Assembly: GCF_014287675.1 (NCBI RefSeq)
Contig: NZ_JACOPQ010000012.1
Location: 1-64,000 of the forward strand
Direction of reading: 5' to 3'
Origin: Lawsonibacter faecis
Lineage (GTDB): Bacteria; Bacillota; Clostridia; Oscillospirales; Oscillospiraceae
Length of the DNA stretch: 64,000 nt
Part shown: positions 39,532 through 46,387 of the stretch, in pieces
Position numbering within the stretch: the first letter of the stretch is position 1
How the letters are laid out: every line of letters starts with the position of its first letter
The notes under the pieces: model-generated
Databases searched by the model: none
Told to the model about the DNA's origin: nothing
Seen by the model: only the letters and a program-made list of their open reading frames with translations
Made by a program: the position numbers and the translations under genes

Positions 39532-41520
39532 TCAAGAAATATCGGCCAGCTCCAGATACTTATACCCGTTTTCCGCAATGTGGTCCTTGCGGCCCTGGAG
39601 GTTGTCGCCCAGGAGAAGGTCGAACACCCGGGCGGTGCGCTCCACATCCTCGGGCATGACCTTGATAAGCCGCCGGGTCTCGGGGTTCATGGTGGTCAGC
39701 CACATCATGTCCGGCTCGTTCTCGCCCAGCCCCTTGGAGCGCTGGACGGAGATCTTCTTGTCGGCGCCGAGCTCGGCCACGATATCGTTCTTCTCCTTGT
39801 CGGTGTAGGCGAACCAGGTCTTTTCCTTGTAGTTAATCTCGTAGAGGGGCGTCTCTGCGATATAGACGTACCCCCGCTGGATCAGGGTGGGCACCAGGCG
39901 GTAGAGCATGGTGAGGATCAGGGTGCGGATCTGGTAGCCGTCGTAATCGGCATCAGTGCAGATAACCACCTTGTTCCATCTCAGGCTCATCAGGTCGAAC
40001 TCCGCCATATCCTTGGCATGCTTGTCGTGAACCTCCACGCCGCAGCCCAGGACCTTGAGAAGATCGGTGATGATCTCGCTCTTGAAAATCTTTCCGTAGT
40101 CTGCCTTGAGGCAGTTGAGAATCTTGCCGCGGACGGGCATGATGCCCTGAAACTCCGCGTCCCGGCTGAGCTTGACGGCGCCCATGGCGGAGTCGCCCTC
40201 CACGATGTAGAGCTCCCGGCGCTCGGTGTCCCTGGTGCGGCAGTCCACAAACTTCTGCACCCGGTTGGAGATATCCATGCTGCCGGTGAGTTTCTTTTTG
40301 ATATTGAGCCGGGCCTTCTCGGCGGACTCGCGGGACCGCTTGTTGATGAGCACCTGCTCGGCGATCTTTCCCGCGTCGAAGGGGTTTTCGATGAAGTAGA
40401 CCTCCATCTGGGCCTTGAGGAACTCGGTCATGGCCTCCTGGACGAACTTGTTGTTGATGGCCTTTTTGGTCTGGTTCTCATAGGAGGTCTGGGTGGAGAA
40501 GTTGTTGCTCACCAGCACCAGGCAGTCCTGCACGTCGACCCAGGTGAGCTTGCTCTCGTTCTTCTGGTATTTCCCCTGGGCCTTGAGGTAGCCGTCGATG
40601 GCGGAGACGAAGGCGGAGCGCATGGCCTTCTCCGGGCTGCCGCCGTGCTCCAGCCAGGAGGAGTTGTGGTAGTGCTCGATGACCTGTACCGTGTTGGAGA
40701 AGCAGAAGGAGACGCTGAGCTTCACCTTATACTCCGGCTTGTCCGCGCGGTCCCGGCCCCGGCGCTCGGTCTGCCAGAAGACGCTTTGGGTGAGGGAGGT
40801 CTCGCCGGCGAGCTCCTTCACATAGTCCACGATGCCGTTTTCATACTTGAAGTCGGTGGTTTCAAATTTGCCGCCCACCTGGTTGCGGAAGCGGAAGGTG
40901 ACCCCGGCGTTGACCACGGCCTGGCGCTTCATCACGTCCAGGTAGAAGTCCACGGGGATGTCGATATCGGTGAACACGTCCAGGTCGGGCTTCCAGCGGA
41001 AGGTGGAGCCGGTCTTTCTGCCACGGTCGGTGGGCTCCTTCTGGAGGCCGCCCACGTTCTCGCCCCGCTCGAAGTGGAGGGTGTACTTATAGCCGTCCCG
41101 GCGGATCACCGCGTCGAAATACGCGCTGGCGTACTGGGTGGCGCAGGAACCCAGGCCGTTGAGCCCCAGGGAGTACTCGTAGTTGTCGCCGTCGTTGTTG
41201 TTATACTTGCCGCCGGCGTAGAGCTCGCAGAAGACCAGCTCCCAGTTGAACTTCTGCTCCGCCTCGTTCCAGTCCACGGGGCAGCCCCGGCCGAAGTCCT
41301 CCACCTCGATGGACTTGTCCTCGTAGCGGGTGACGGTGATGAGGTCGCCGTGGCCCTCACGGGCCTCGTCAATGGCGTTGGAGAGAATTTCAAACACCGC
41401 GTGCTGGCAGCCCTCCAGCCCGTCGGAGCCGAAAATAACCGCCGGGCGCTTGCGGACCCGGTCCGCGCCCTTCAGGGCGGAGATGGATTCGTTGCCGTAG
41501 GATTTTGTCGATTTGGCCAT
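39532..41520 (-). CDS. Type II topoisomerase subunit B, second-type (ParE/GyrB-like)
   Basis: A 662-residue protein. GHKL ATPase region: E-I-L-S-N-A-I-D-E-A, D-F-G-R-G-C-P-V, Y-S-L-G-L-N-G-L-G-S-C-A-T. This last motif differs from the usual G-L-H-G-V-G-A of GyrB/ParE. The transducer follows, then a toprim domain with Y-I-V-E-G-D-S-A-M-G and C-T-D-A-D-Y-D-G-Y-Q-I, with the metal-binding acids present. C-terminal motif S-V-Q-R-S-K-G-L-G-E-N. ATG 41520 follows GAGGAG. It is promoted by a near-consensus leftward promoter at 41584-41613 and works with the ParC-like subunit downstream. Confidence 0.9.
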   Translation of the reverse strand: MAKSTKSYGNESISALKGADRVRKRPAVIFGSDGLEGCQHAVFEILSNAIDEAREGHGDLITVTRYEDKSIEVEDFGRGCPVDWNEAEQKFNWELVFCELYAGGKYNNNDGDNYEYSLGLNGLGSCATQYASAYFDAVIRRDGYKYTLHFERGENVGGLQKEPTDRGRKTGSTFRWKPDLDVFTDIDIPVDFYLDVMKRQAVVNAGVTFRFRNQVGGKFETTDFKYENGIVDYVKELAGETSLTQSVFWQTERRGRDRADKPEYKVKLSVSFCFSNTVQVIEHYHNSSWLEHGGSPEKAMRSAFVSAIDGYLKAQGKYQKNESKLTWVDVQDCLVLVSNNFSTQTSYENQTKKAINNKFVQEAMTEFLKAQMEVYFIENPFDAGKIAEQVLINKRSRESAEKARLNIKKKLTGSMDISNRVQKFVDCRTRDTERRELYIVEGDSAMGAVKLSRDAEFQGIMPVRGKILNCLKADYGKIFKSEIITDLLKVLGCGVEVHDKHAKDMAEFDLMSLRWNKVVICTDADYDGYQIRTLILTMLYRLVPTLIQRGYVYIAETPLYEINYKEKTWFAYTDKEKNDIVAELGADKKISVQRSKGLGENEPDMMWLTTMNPETRRLIKVMPEDVERTARVFDLLLGDNLQGRKDHIAENGYKYLELADIS

Positions 41521-42050
41521 GGGCGTCTCCTCGCTGTACTTCATAAAAATATAAATGCGCAGGACATTATCTTTCAGTTTACTATTGTATCCCAAATTTG
41601 GCGCTTGTGTCAAGAAAACGGCTGGGAAAGAGCGGCCGCCCTCCTGGCGGCGAAAAGCCTTATAGAAATAAAAAAACGGGGCCGCCTCATCTCTGAGTGC
41701 AGCCCCGCTCCAGCCGAACGGTGCGCCGGTTTGAAATCAATCCTCGCGCGGTCGGTCTGGTTTGGACAAGACGGTGGAATGCTTTGGGGGGTTTGTTCTC
41801 TCTAAAAAAACAGTTCCCAATGCGGCCCCTTGTCTTTTCGCCTTTCGCCGAAGGGCAAGTATGACCGGCTTGCCCTTCGGGCGAGCCATGCCTTTGCCGG
41901 GCACCGGCTTAAAAAGAAAGGAGGGATGCTATGTCTTGTCCGAGCATAGTATGTGATACGAGGGCGAAAATACGCCAGGAAAAACGAGGTATAGCGCTTG
42001 TCATATTTGTCCAAAATGAAAATACACTATTTTTGAAAGGGGGCGGTCCC
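41521..42050. other. 530-base gap between divergent genes
   Basis: It holds the leftward topoisomerase promoter (41584-41613), an imperfect GGGGC...GCCCC hairpin with A-run at 41681-41712 (a possible leftward terminator), a long GC-rich hairpin (41846-41883), and a strong AAAGGAGGG site at 41918-41926. From that site either a seven-codon frame (ATG 41926) or an N-terminal extension of the next gene (ATG 41931) could start. dnaX, yaaK and recR, which usually precede yaaL-bofA, are not here. Confidence 0.5.
41584..41613 (-). promoter_or_regulatory. Sigma-A promoter of the topoisomerase operon
   Basis: On the minus strand TTGACA (41608-41613) and TACAAT (41584-41589), 18-bp spacer. The ATG lies about 64 bases downstream. 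Confidence 0.75.
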
Positions 42051-42302
42051 ATGGCCGAAGCCGCCAGGACCTTTGCTTTCCGCAAGAAGCGCGCCACACC
42101 CGAGGAGGAGGAGCGCACCGCGCTCATGGAGGGCCTCTCCCGCACCCGTACGCTGATTGCCCAGGCGTACTCCTGCTTCAACAGCGCCCACGACCCGGAC
42201 CTCATCGAGTCCTATGTCTTCGAGATCAACGCCCTCCAGTCCCGGTACTCTTATCTGCTCCGGCGGGTCAAGGAGATTGACGGAACACCTTTACGCAGAT
42301 AA
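42051..42302 (+). CDS. yaaL: DUF2508 (YaaL-like) protein
   Basis: An 83-residue protein with the family's helical core: A-L-M-E-G-L-S-R-T-R-T-L-I, A-Y-S-C-F-N-S-A-H-D-P-D-L-I-E-S-Y-V-F-E-I-N-A-L-Q-S-R-Y. ATG 42051 follows AAAGGGGGCGG and gives the usual length; ATG 41931 with an even stronger site is in frame and would add 40 residues unlike the family. Function unknown. It lies directly before bofA as in Bacillus, where the pair belongs to the recR region. Confidence 0.85.
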   Translation: MAEAARTFAFRKKRATPEEEERTALMEGLSRTRTLIAQAYSCFNSAHDPDLIESYVFEINALQSRYSYLLRRVKEIDGTPLRR

Positions 42303-42348
42303 TCCCACGCCAAGGCCCTGGCAAATTTTTTGCGGAGGTGCGGGGTCC

Positions 42349-42615
42349 TTGGAGAGCGTCATTCAAATTTTACCCTGGATTGTGGGCGGACTGATTCTGG
42401 TCATCGCCCTGGCCGCGCTGCGCAGGCCGCTGGAGTGGCTGGGGCGGCTGGCGGCCCGGACCGCGGTGGGCCTGGCGGTGCTCTTTCTGCTGAGCAAGGT
42501 GGGGGGCTACGTGGGCGTCCACCTGGGAGTCAACCTTGTGAACGCCCTGGTCATGGGCGTGCTGGGCGCGCCCGGCTTCGGGCTGCTGCTCATGCTCCAC
42601 TGGGTTTTGCGCTGA
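42349..42615 (+). CDS. bofA: BofA, inhibitor of pro-sigma-K processing
   Basis: An 88-residue membrane protein with two to three helices. The family C terminus is present: G-V-N-L-V-N-A-L-V-M-G-V-L-G-A-P-G-F-G-L-L-L. The start is TTG 42349, preceded by GCGGAGGTG; no ATG lies in frame nearby. BofA anchors in the outer forespore membrane and inhibits the SpoIVFB protease in Bacillus, timing sigma-K activation. Together with spoIIP, cwlJ and gerQ it shows the host forms spores. Confidence 0.9.
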   Translation: MESVIQILPWIVGGLILVIALAALRRPLEWLGRLAARTAVGLAVLFLLSKVGGYVGVHLGVNLVNALVMGVLGAPGFGLLLMLHWVLR

Positions 42616-42717
42616 AAGCGTGCAGAACATCTTACAATTTGCTGAAATTTCAGTTTGTTCACAGATTCGTAAAAAACCTGCGATACACTGTTTGGGACTC
42701 AAACGTAAAGCAGGTGT

Positions 42718-43347
42718 ATGGAACGGATGAAGCGAAAATTACTCACTCTGGTCTGCGCATGCGGACTGACCCTGAGCCTGGCCGCCGGCGCCTCCGCCGT
42801 GGAATTTACCGACGTGAGGAGCGGAGCCTGGTACGAGAAGCAGGTGCAGGCCGTGGCGGAAAAGGGAATCATGACGGGCACCACCGCCACGACATTCGCC
42901 CCCGACGCCTACGTGATCCGGGCCACCGTTCTCACCGTCCTGTGGCGGATGGAGGGCAGTCCCGAGCCTTCCGGCATTGAGGGCTTCCCCGACGTGAAGG
43001 AGGGCTCCTGGTGCGACAAGGCCGCCCGCTGGGCGAAGGAGGTCCGCATCGCCGACGGCTACGACGACGGACGCCTTGGCGCCGGCGATCAGGTGACCCG
43101 GGAACAGCTCGCCCTCTTCCTCAGCCGCTATACCTACTATAAAGGGGGCGCGCTGGCCGAGGGGGTACTCAGCCTCTACCCCGACGGGGACAAGGTTTCC
43201 AAGTGGGCGGTGGACGGCATGAAGCACGCAGTGGGCGCCGGGCTTATCACCGGCACCAGTCAGAATACCCTCAGCCCTCTGGGCTACGCCACGCGGGCCG
43301 AGCTGGCCGTCATTCTGGACCGGCTCATGACCCCCGCGCAGGGCTGA
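42718..43347 (+). CDS. Secreted S-layer-homology (SLH) domain protein
   Basis: A 209-residue protein with a signal peptide (K-L-L-T-L-V-C-A-C-G-L-T-L-S-L-A-A-G-A-S-A) and nothing else but three SLH modules. Starts are F-T-D-V-R-S-G-A-W-Y (about residue 30), F-P-D-V-K-E-G-S-W (about 89) and L-Y-P-D-G-D-K-V-S-K-W-A (about 152). SLH triplets bind pyruvylated secondary cell-wall polymer. A protein made only of three modules may cap or compete for sites. ATG 42718 follows CAGGTG; ATG 42727 is possible. It ends at a strong terminator. Confidence 0.9.
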   Translation: MERMKRKLLTLVCACGLTLSLAAGASAVEFTDVRSGAWYEKQVQAVAEKGIMTGTTATTFAPDAYVIRATVLTVLWRMEGSPEPSGIEGFPDVKEGSWCDKAARWAKEVRIADGYDDGRLGAGDQVTREQLALFLSRYTYYKGGALAEGVLSLYPDGDKVSKWAVDGMKHAVGAGLITGTSQNTLSPLGYATRAELAVILDRLMTPAQG

Positions 43348-43364
43348 CGGGAACCGGGCGGCTG

Positions 43365-43395
43365 AACGGGCGGGCATTATGCCCGCCCGTTTTTT
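43365..43395 (+). terminator. Intrinsic terminator after the SLH gene
   Basis: A 13-bp perfect stem (43365-43377 with 43379-43391) with a single-base centre, then TTTT. Confidence 0.9.
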
Positions 43396-43489
43396 CATGG
43401 GGATGGAGCGCCGGAGGTCCGGTCTGTGGCTGAGACGGGTTCAATTATTTCAGTTGTGTAAACAATCCATGAATGTTTTTCGCCATTGA

Positions 43490-43518
43490 TTGACAGACGC
43501 TCCGGGGTGGGATATGCT
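43490..43518 (+). promoter_or_regulatory. Promoter of the second marR gene
   Basis: TTGACA (43490-43495) and TATGCT (43513-43518), 17-bp spacer. Confidence 0.65.
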
Positions 43519-43542
43519 TGCTTCGTACACGAAACGAAGCAA
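43518..43542. promoter_or_regulatory. Inverted repeat, candidate MarR operator
   Basis: TTGCTTCG (43518-43525) and CGAAGCAA (43535-43542) are exact inverse copies 9 bases apart, touching the -10 box and covering the transcript start of the marR gene. The placement suits self-repression. Confidence 0.6.
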
Positions 43543-43582
43543 TGGACGGCCCCCCGCCGCCCTTTGAAAGGAGCGGATACCT

Positions 43583-44026
43583 ATGAAACAATCCAGCGAT
43601 ATTCTGATGTGCTATCTGCGGGTGACGCAGCATATGTCCCAGCAGTTCCGCAGCCACTTCGGGCGGCTGAACCTCACCTTCCCCCAGGCCCTGGTCCTTA
43701 CCGTCCTGGGCGAGGACGGCCCCCTGCCCATCTCCGCCCTGGCCGAGCGGACGGGCAGCGCCAACTCCACGGTGTCGGGCATTGTGGACCGGCTGGAGAA
43801 GCTGGACCTGGCCCGCCGGGAGCGGAGCGAGGCGGACCGCCGGGTCATCTACGTGACCGCCACCGACAAGTATAAGGAGCTGCGCCGAAAGGCGGAGACC
43901 AACGTCTCCGGCTATTTCTCCAGCCTGATGGACTCCATGGAGCCGGGGGACCGGGAGCTGGTCTTCTCCGCGCTGGAGAAGCTGGATGAGGCCCTGGTGA
44001 AGCGGGGCCAGGAGGGCGGGGAATAA
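43583..44026 (+). CDS. MarR-family transcriptional regulator
   Basis: A 147-residue winged-helix protein: helix L-T-F-P-Q-A-L-V-L-T-V-L, recognition region I-S-A-L-A-E-R-T-G-S-A-N-S-T-V-S-G-I-V-D-R-L-E-K, and wing R-R-E-R-S-E-A-D-R-R-V-I-Y-V. ATG 43583 follows AAAGGAG. The inverted repeat at 43518 lies over its promoter. The next gene (44200, membrane-anchored DUF4015-like) is co-oriented but has about 170 bases between, with a TATGAT at 44090 that may be a separate promoter. Confidence 0.9.
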   Translation: MKQSSDILMCYLRVTQHMSQQFRSHFGRLNLTFPQALVLTVLGEDGPLPISALAERTGSANSTVSGIVDRLEKLDLARRERSEADRRVIYVTATDKYKELRRKAETNVSGYFSSLMDSMEPGDRELVFSALEKLDEALVKRGQEGGE

Positions 44027-44199
44027 CCGCGCCCCGAAGGGTGTAACCTTTTGTTGTAAATTTGTTGTGATTTTTTTCCTGGGCTGTGTTATGATAACCC
44101 AATAATGGGGTAGTATGATTAATAGCCCGCCGGGGGCGGGCGGTCAATGCTCATAATGGGGCGGCTCGGCGGCAGTGAGGAAAGGATGGGAACCATCAC

Positions 44200-45357
44200 A
44201 TGAGAAGAAACAACGGATACGGTTCCTATCGGGGCAAATCCAAGTTCCGTACATTCCTGAAAATTGTCATCGCCGTGCTCCTGATTGTCCTGGTGCTTCT
44301 GGTGGCCGCGTTCTTCTTCCTGCAGCAATATATGGTGGTCTCCGCCGACGGCATCCGGTTTGAAATTCCCTTCTTCCAGGAGCAGCAGCCCTCCCCCTCC
44401 CAGTCCACACCGGTGATTGTGGAGTCCAGGCCTCCCGTCATCGTCACACCCTCCCCCACGCCGGAGCCGGAACCGGAGTACACACGCATGATCTCCCTGC
44501 CGGGCGACGCGCTCCACGACGACAACGTGAAGGGCCTTTTCGACAGGTATCTGGCCGGCGATACAGCGGTGGAGGAAACCTATCCGGGGTTCGGCTCGGC
44601 CACCCAGCTCATCTTTAACATGAAAGGGTACGACGGAAATCTGGGCTATATCTCCGACGTCCCCCTGGCCAGGGAGATCAAAGCCTCGGGCGCGGACGCG
44701 GGGCGGCAGGACGGCATCGTCATGGCCAACGACATCAACGGCGGCGTGCTCTATAACGCGGCCTATCTCTCCTGCTTCCGTGACAACACCGCGCCCTACA
44801 ACCGCAACAGCCTGGCCCTGCGGACCAATATCGGCAACTGGCGCGGTCCCGGCGATATCCGCTGGATGAGCCCCCAGGTGGAGGCGGCGAGGCAGTACGT
44901 CATCGACCTGTGCGCGGAGCTGATTGGAAAGCTGCAATTCACCGACCTGATTCTGGACAACGCGGCATTCCCGTCCGAGGGGAATCTGAATCTGCTTGTG
45001 GAGGGGGACCGTTACGATCCCGCCACGTTGACGGATACCATTACCGGTTTTTACAGCGACCTGCGCCAGACGCTGGACAATACGCCAAAACGGGATTATC
45101 CGCCTTTCCGCCTGGGCATTGTCACCGACAAGACCACGCTGGACGACGGGGTCAATCCCCTCACCGGCCAGACCCTGGACGCCCTGTGCCGATACGCCGA
45201 GCGCATCTACGTGGACCTGGAGGGGGCCGATATCGCGGGATACTATGACAAGCTGGAGGCAGCGGGGCTTGAGCACCCGGAGGAGAACCTGATCGTGATT
45301 CTGGACGCGCCCCCGGCCGGGGATGTGGCATACAGCTGGGCCGTCCTGCCGGAATAA
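44200..45357 (+). CDS. Membrane-anchored putative glycoside-hydrolase-like protein (DUF4015-like)
   Basis: A 385-residue type II membrane protein: basic start (M-R-R-N-N-G-Y-G-S-Y-R-G-K), one helix (about residues 19-44), a Pro/Ser/Glu linker to about 92, and an extracytoplasmic domain. That domain has I-F-N-M-K-G-Y-D-G-N-L-G-Y, W-M-S-P-Q-V-E-A-A-R-Q-Y-V-I-D-L-C and F-T-D-L-I-L-D-N-A, resembling TIM-barrel DUF4015 proteins related to glycosidases. The acidic residue after L-I-L-D is where such barrels place a catalytic acid, but activity is unproven. ATG 44200 has GGAAAGGATGGG upstream. Confidence 0.75.
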   Translation: MRRNNGYGSYRGKSKFRTFLKIVIAVLLIVLVLLVAAFFFLQQYMVVSADGIRFEIPFFQEQQPSPSQSTPVIVESRPPVIVTPSPTPEPEPEYTRMISLPGDALHDDNVKGLFDRYLAGDTAVEETYPGFGSATQLIFNMKGYDGNLGYISDVPLAREIKASGADAGRQDGIVMANDINGGVLYNAAYLSCFRDNTAPYNRNSLALRTNIGNWRGPGDIRWMSPQVEAARQYVIDLCAELIGKLQFTDLILDNAAFPSEGNLNLLVEGDRYDPATLTDTITGFYSDLRQTLDNTPKRDYPPFRLGIVTDKTTLDDGVNPLTGQTLDALCRYAERIYVDLEGADIAGYYDKLEAAGLEHPEENLIVILDAPPAGDVAYSWAVLPE

Positions 45358-45446
45358 CGGAATATGCAGCAGGGGCGCGGAGCATTTCCGCGCCCTTGTT
45401 TTTGCTCCGTTGGCATGATAAGCTTTTGACAAAGGGGGCGGAGAAT

Positions 45447-46274
45447 TTGAAGCAGTATAAGGTGAGCGGTCTGGCAAAGGAGATGGGGGTCTCTCCGGAC
45501 CTTCTGAAGCTCTATGAGGAGTACGGTCTTATCGCACCCCGGCGGGACCCCGGGTCCCAGTACCGCTACTACAATATTTATGACGGCGGCCAGCTGGTGA
45601 GCTGCCTGACACTGCGGAATATGGGCTTCTCCGTCCGGCAGACGGCGGACGCGCTGCGCACCATGGACCATTCGGCGCTTGCCCGTGCGCTGGAGGGGCG
45701 GCGGGCGGCTCTGGAGGAGGAGCGGGCCCGTCTGGACCGGCTCATCCCGGCGGTGGAGGAGTACGCCGCCTTTCTGGCGGAATTCAGCGCGCCGGAGCGG
45801 GAACCCCTGGTCTGCGTCCGGCCGGGCTACTACTTTCTGGCCCAGTCCTCCAGCGAAGAGTTCCGCCAGACCGGGGAACAGAAGCTGCTGGCCCGCAGGC
45901 TCCTGGACGAGCTGCCCTGGAGCGAGCGGCTGCTGGTGCTCCGGGCCGGCGCGCTCCGGGGGGACGGCCCGTTCCACTTCCAGTGGGGCCTGGCCCTGCG
46001 GGAGGACCGGGCGGAGGGTTGGCCGGTGGAGGAGCTGCGCTATCTTCCGCCCAGGCGCTGCGTCCGCCTGATGGAGAATCATGACGCAGCCGTCAAGGTG
46101 AGCCGGGAGGGCTTCCAAAGCGTCATAACCTGGCTGGCGGCTGAGGGCCTTGCCGTGGAGGAGGACGTGGTCTGCCGGGTGCCCGTCACCACCATGGAGG
46201 GCGGTATGCGGACCGCCCACCGGGCCGTCTATCTGCCTGTGGCGGATGGGAAATGGGTTGAAAACCTGCATTAG
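45447..46274 (+). CDS. MerR-family regulator, probable activator of the downstream flavin reductase gene
   Basis: A 275-residue protein. N-terminal MerR domain: Y-K-V-S-G-L-A-K-E-M-G-V-S-P-D-L-L-K-L-Y-E-E-Y-G-L-I-A-P, then R-Y-Y-N-I-Y-D-G-G-Q-L and L-R-N-M-G-F-S-V. A coiled coil (about 80-115) leads to a ligand domain of about 155 residues with P-G-Y-Y-F-L-A-Q-S and P-R-R-C-V-R, resembling GyrI-like effector domains. TTG 45447 follows GGGGGCGGAG and gives the correct family start. The gene at 46388 has a classic MerR-type promoter directly downstream. Confidence 0.85.
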   Translation: MKQYKVSGLAKEMGVSPDLLKLYEEYGLIAPRRDPGSQYRYYNIYDGGQLVSCLTLRNMGFSVRQTADALRTMDHSALARALEGRRAALEEERARLDRLIPAVEEYAAFLAEFSAPEREPLVCVRPGYYFLAQSSSEEFRQTGEQKLLARRLLDELPWSERLLVLRAGALRGDGPFHFQWGLALREDRAEGWPVEELRYLPPRRCVRLMENHDAAVKVSREGFQSVITWLAAEGLAVEEDVVCRVPVTTMEGGMRTAHRAVYLPVADGKWVENLH

Positions 46275-46307
46275 GGCGAAAAAGGCCTCTGTTTTAGAAA
46301 TTTGCTC

Positions 46308-46338
46308 TTGACTTGGGTGTAACACCCGGCTTTATACT
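46308..46338 (+). promoter_or_regulatory. MerR-type promoter (19-bp spacer with dyad) of the flavin reductase gene
   Basis: TTGACT (46308-46313) and TATACT (46333-46338) are 19 bp apart, too far for unaided sigma-A, and the spacer holds the perfect dyad GGGTGT-A-ACACCC (46315-46327). This geometry is diagnostic of promoters untwisted by MerR proteins; a MerR gene ends 34 bases upstream. Confidence 0.9.
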
Positions 46339-46387
46339 CCTTTTCGTTAAGGACTTCACAAAGTCCGAAGAGAAATAAGGAGTTGGA

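Noticed and set aside
39580..41805. 741-codon open frame on the plus strand opposite the ParE-like gene
   Set aside because: Antisense shadow of a GC-rich gene; the minus strand has the GHKL and toprim motifs.
41802..42014. 70-codon minus-strand frame in the yaaL leader
   Set aside because: It reads through the long hairpin at 41846-41883 and lacks a ribosome site; repeat-derived text.
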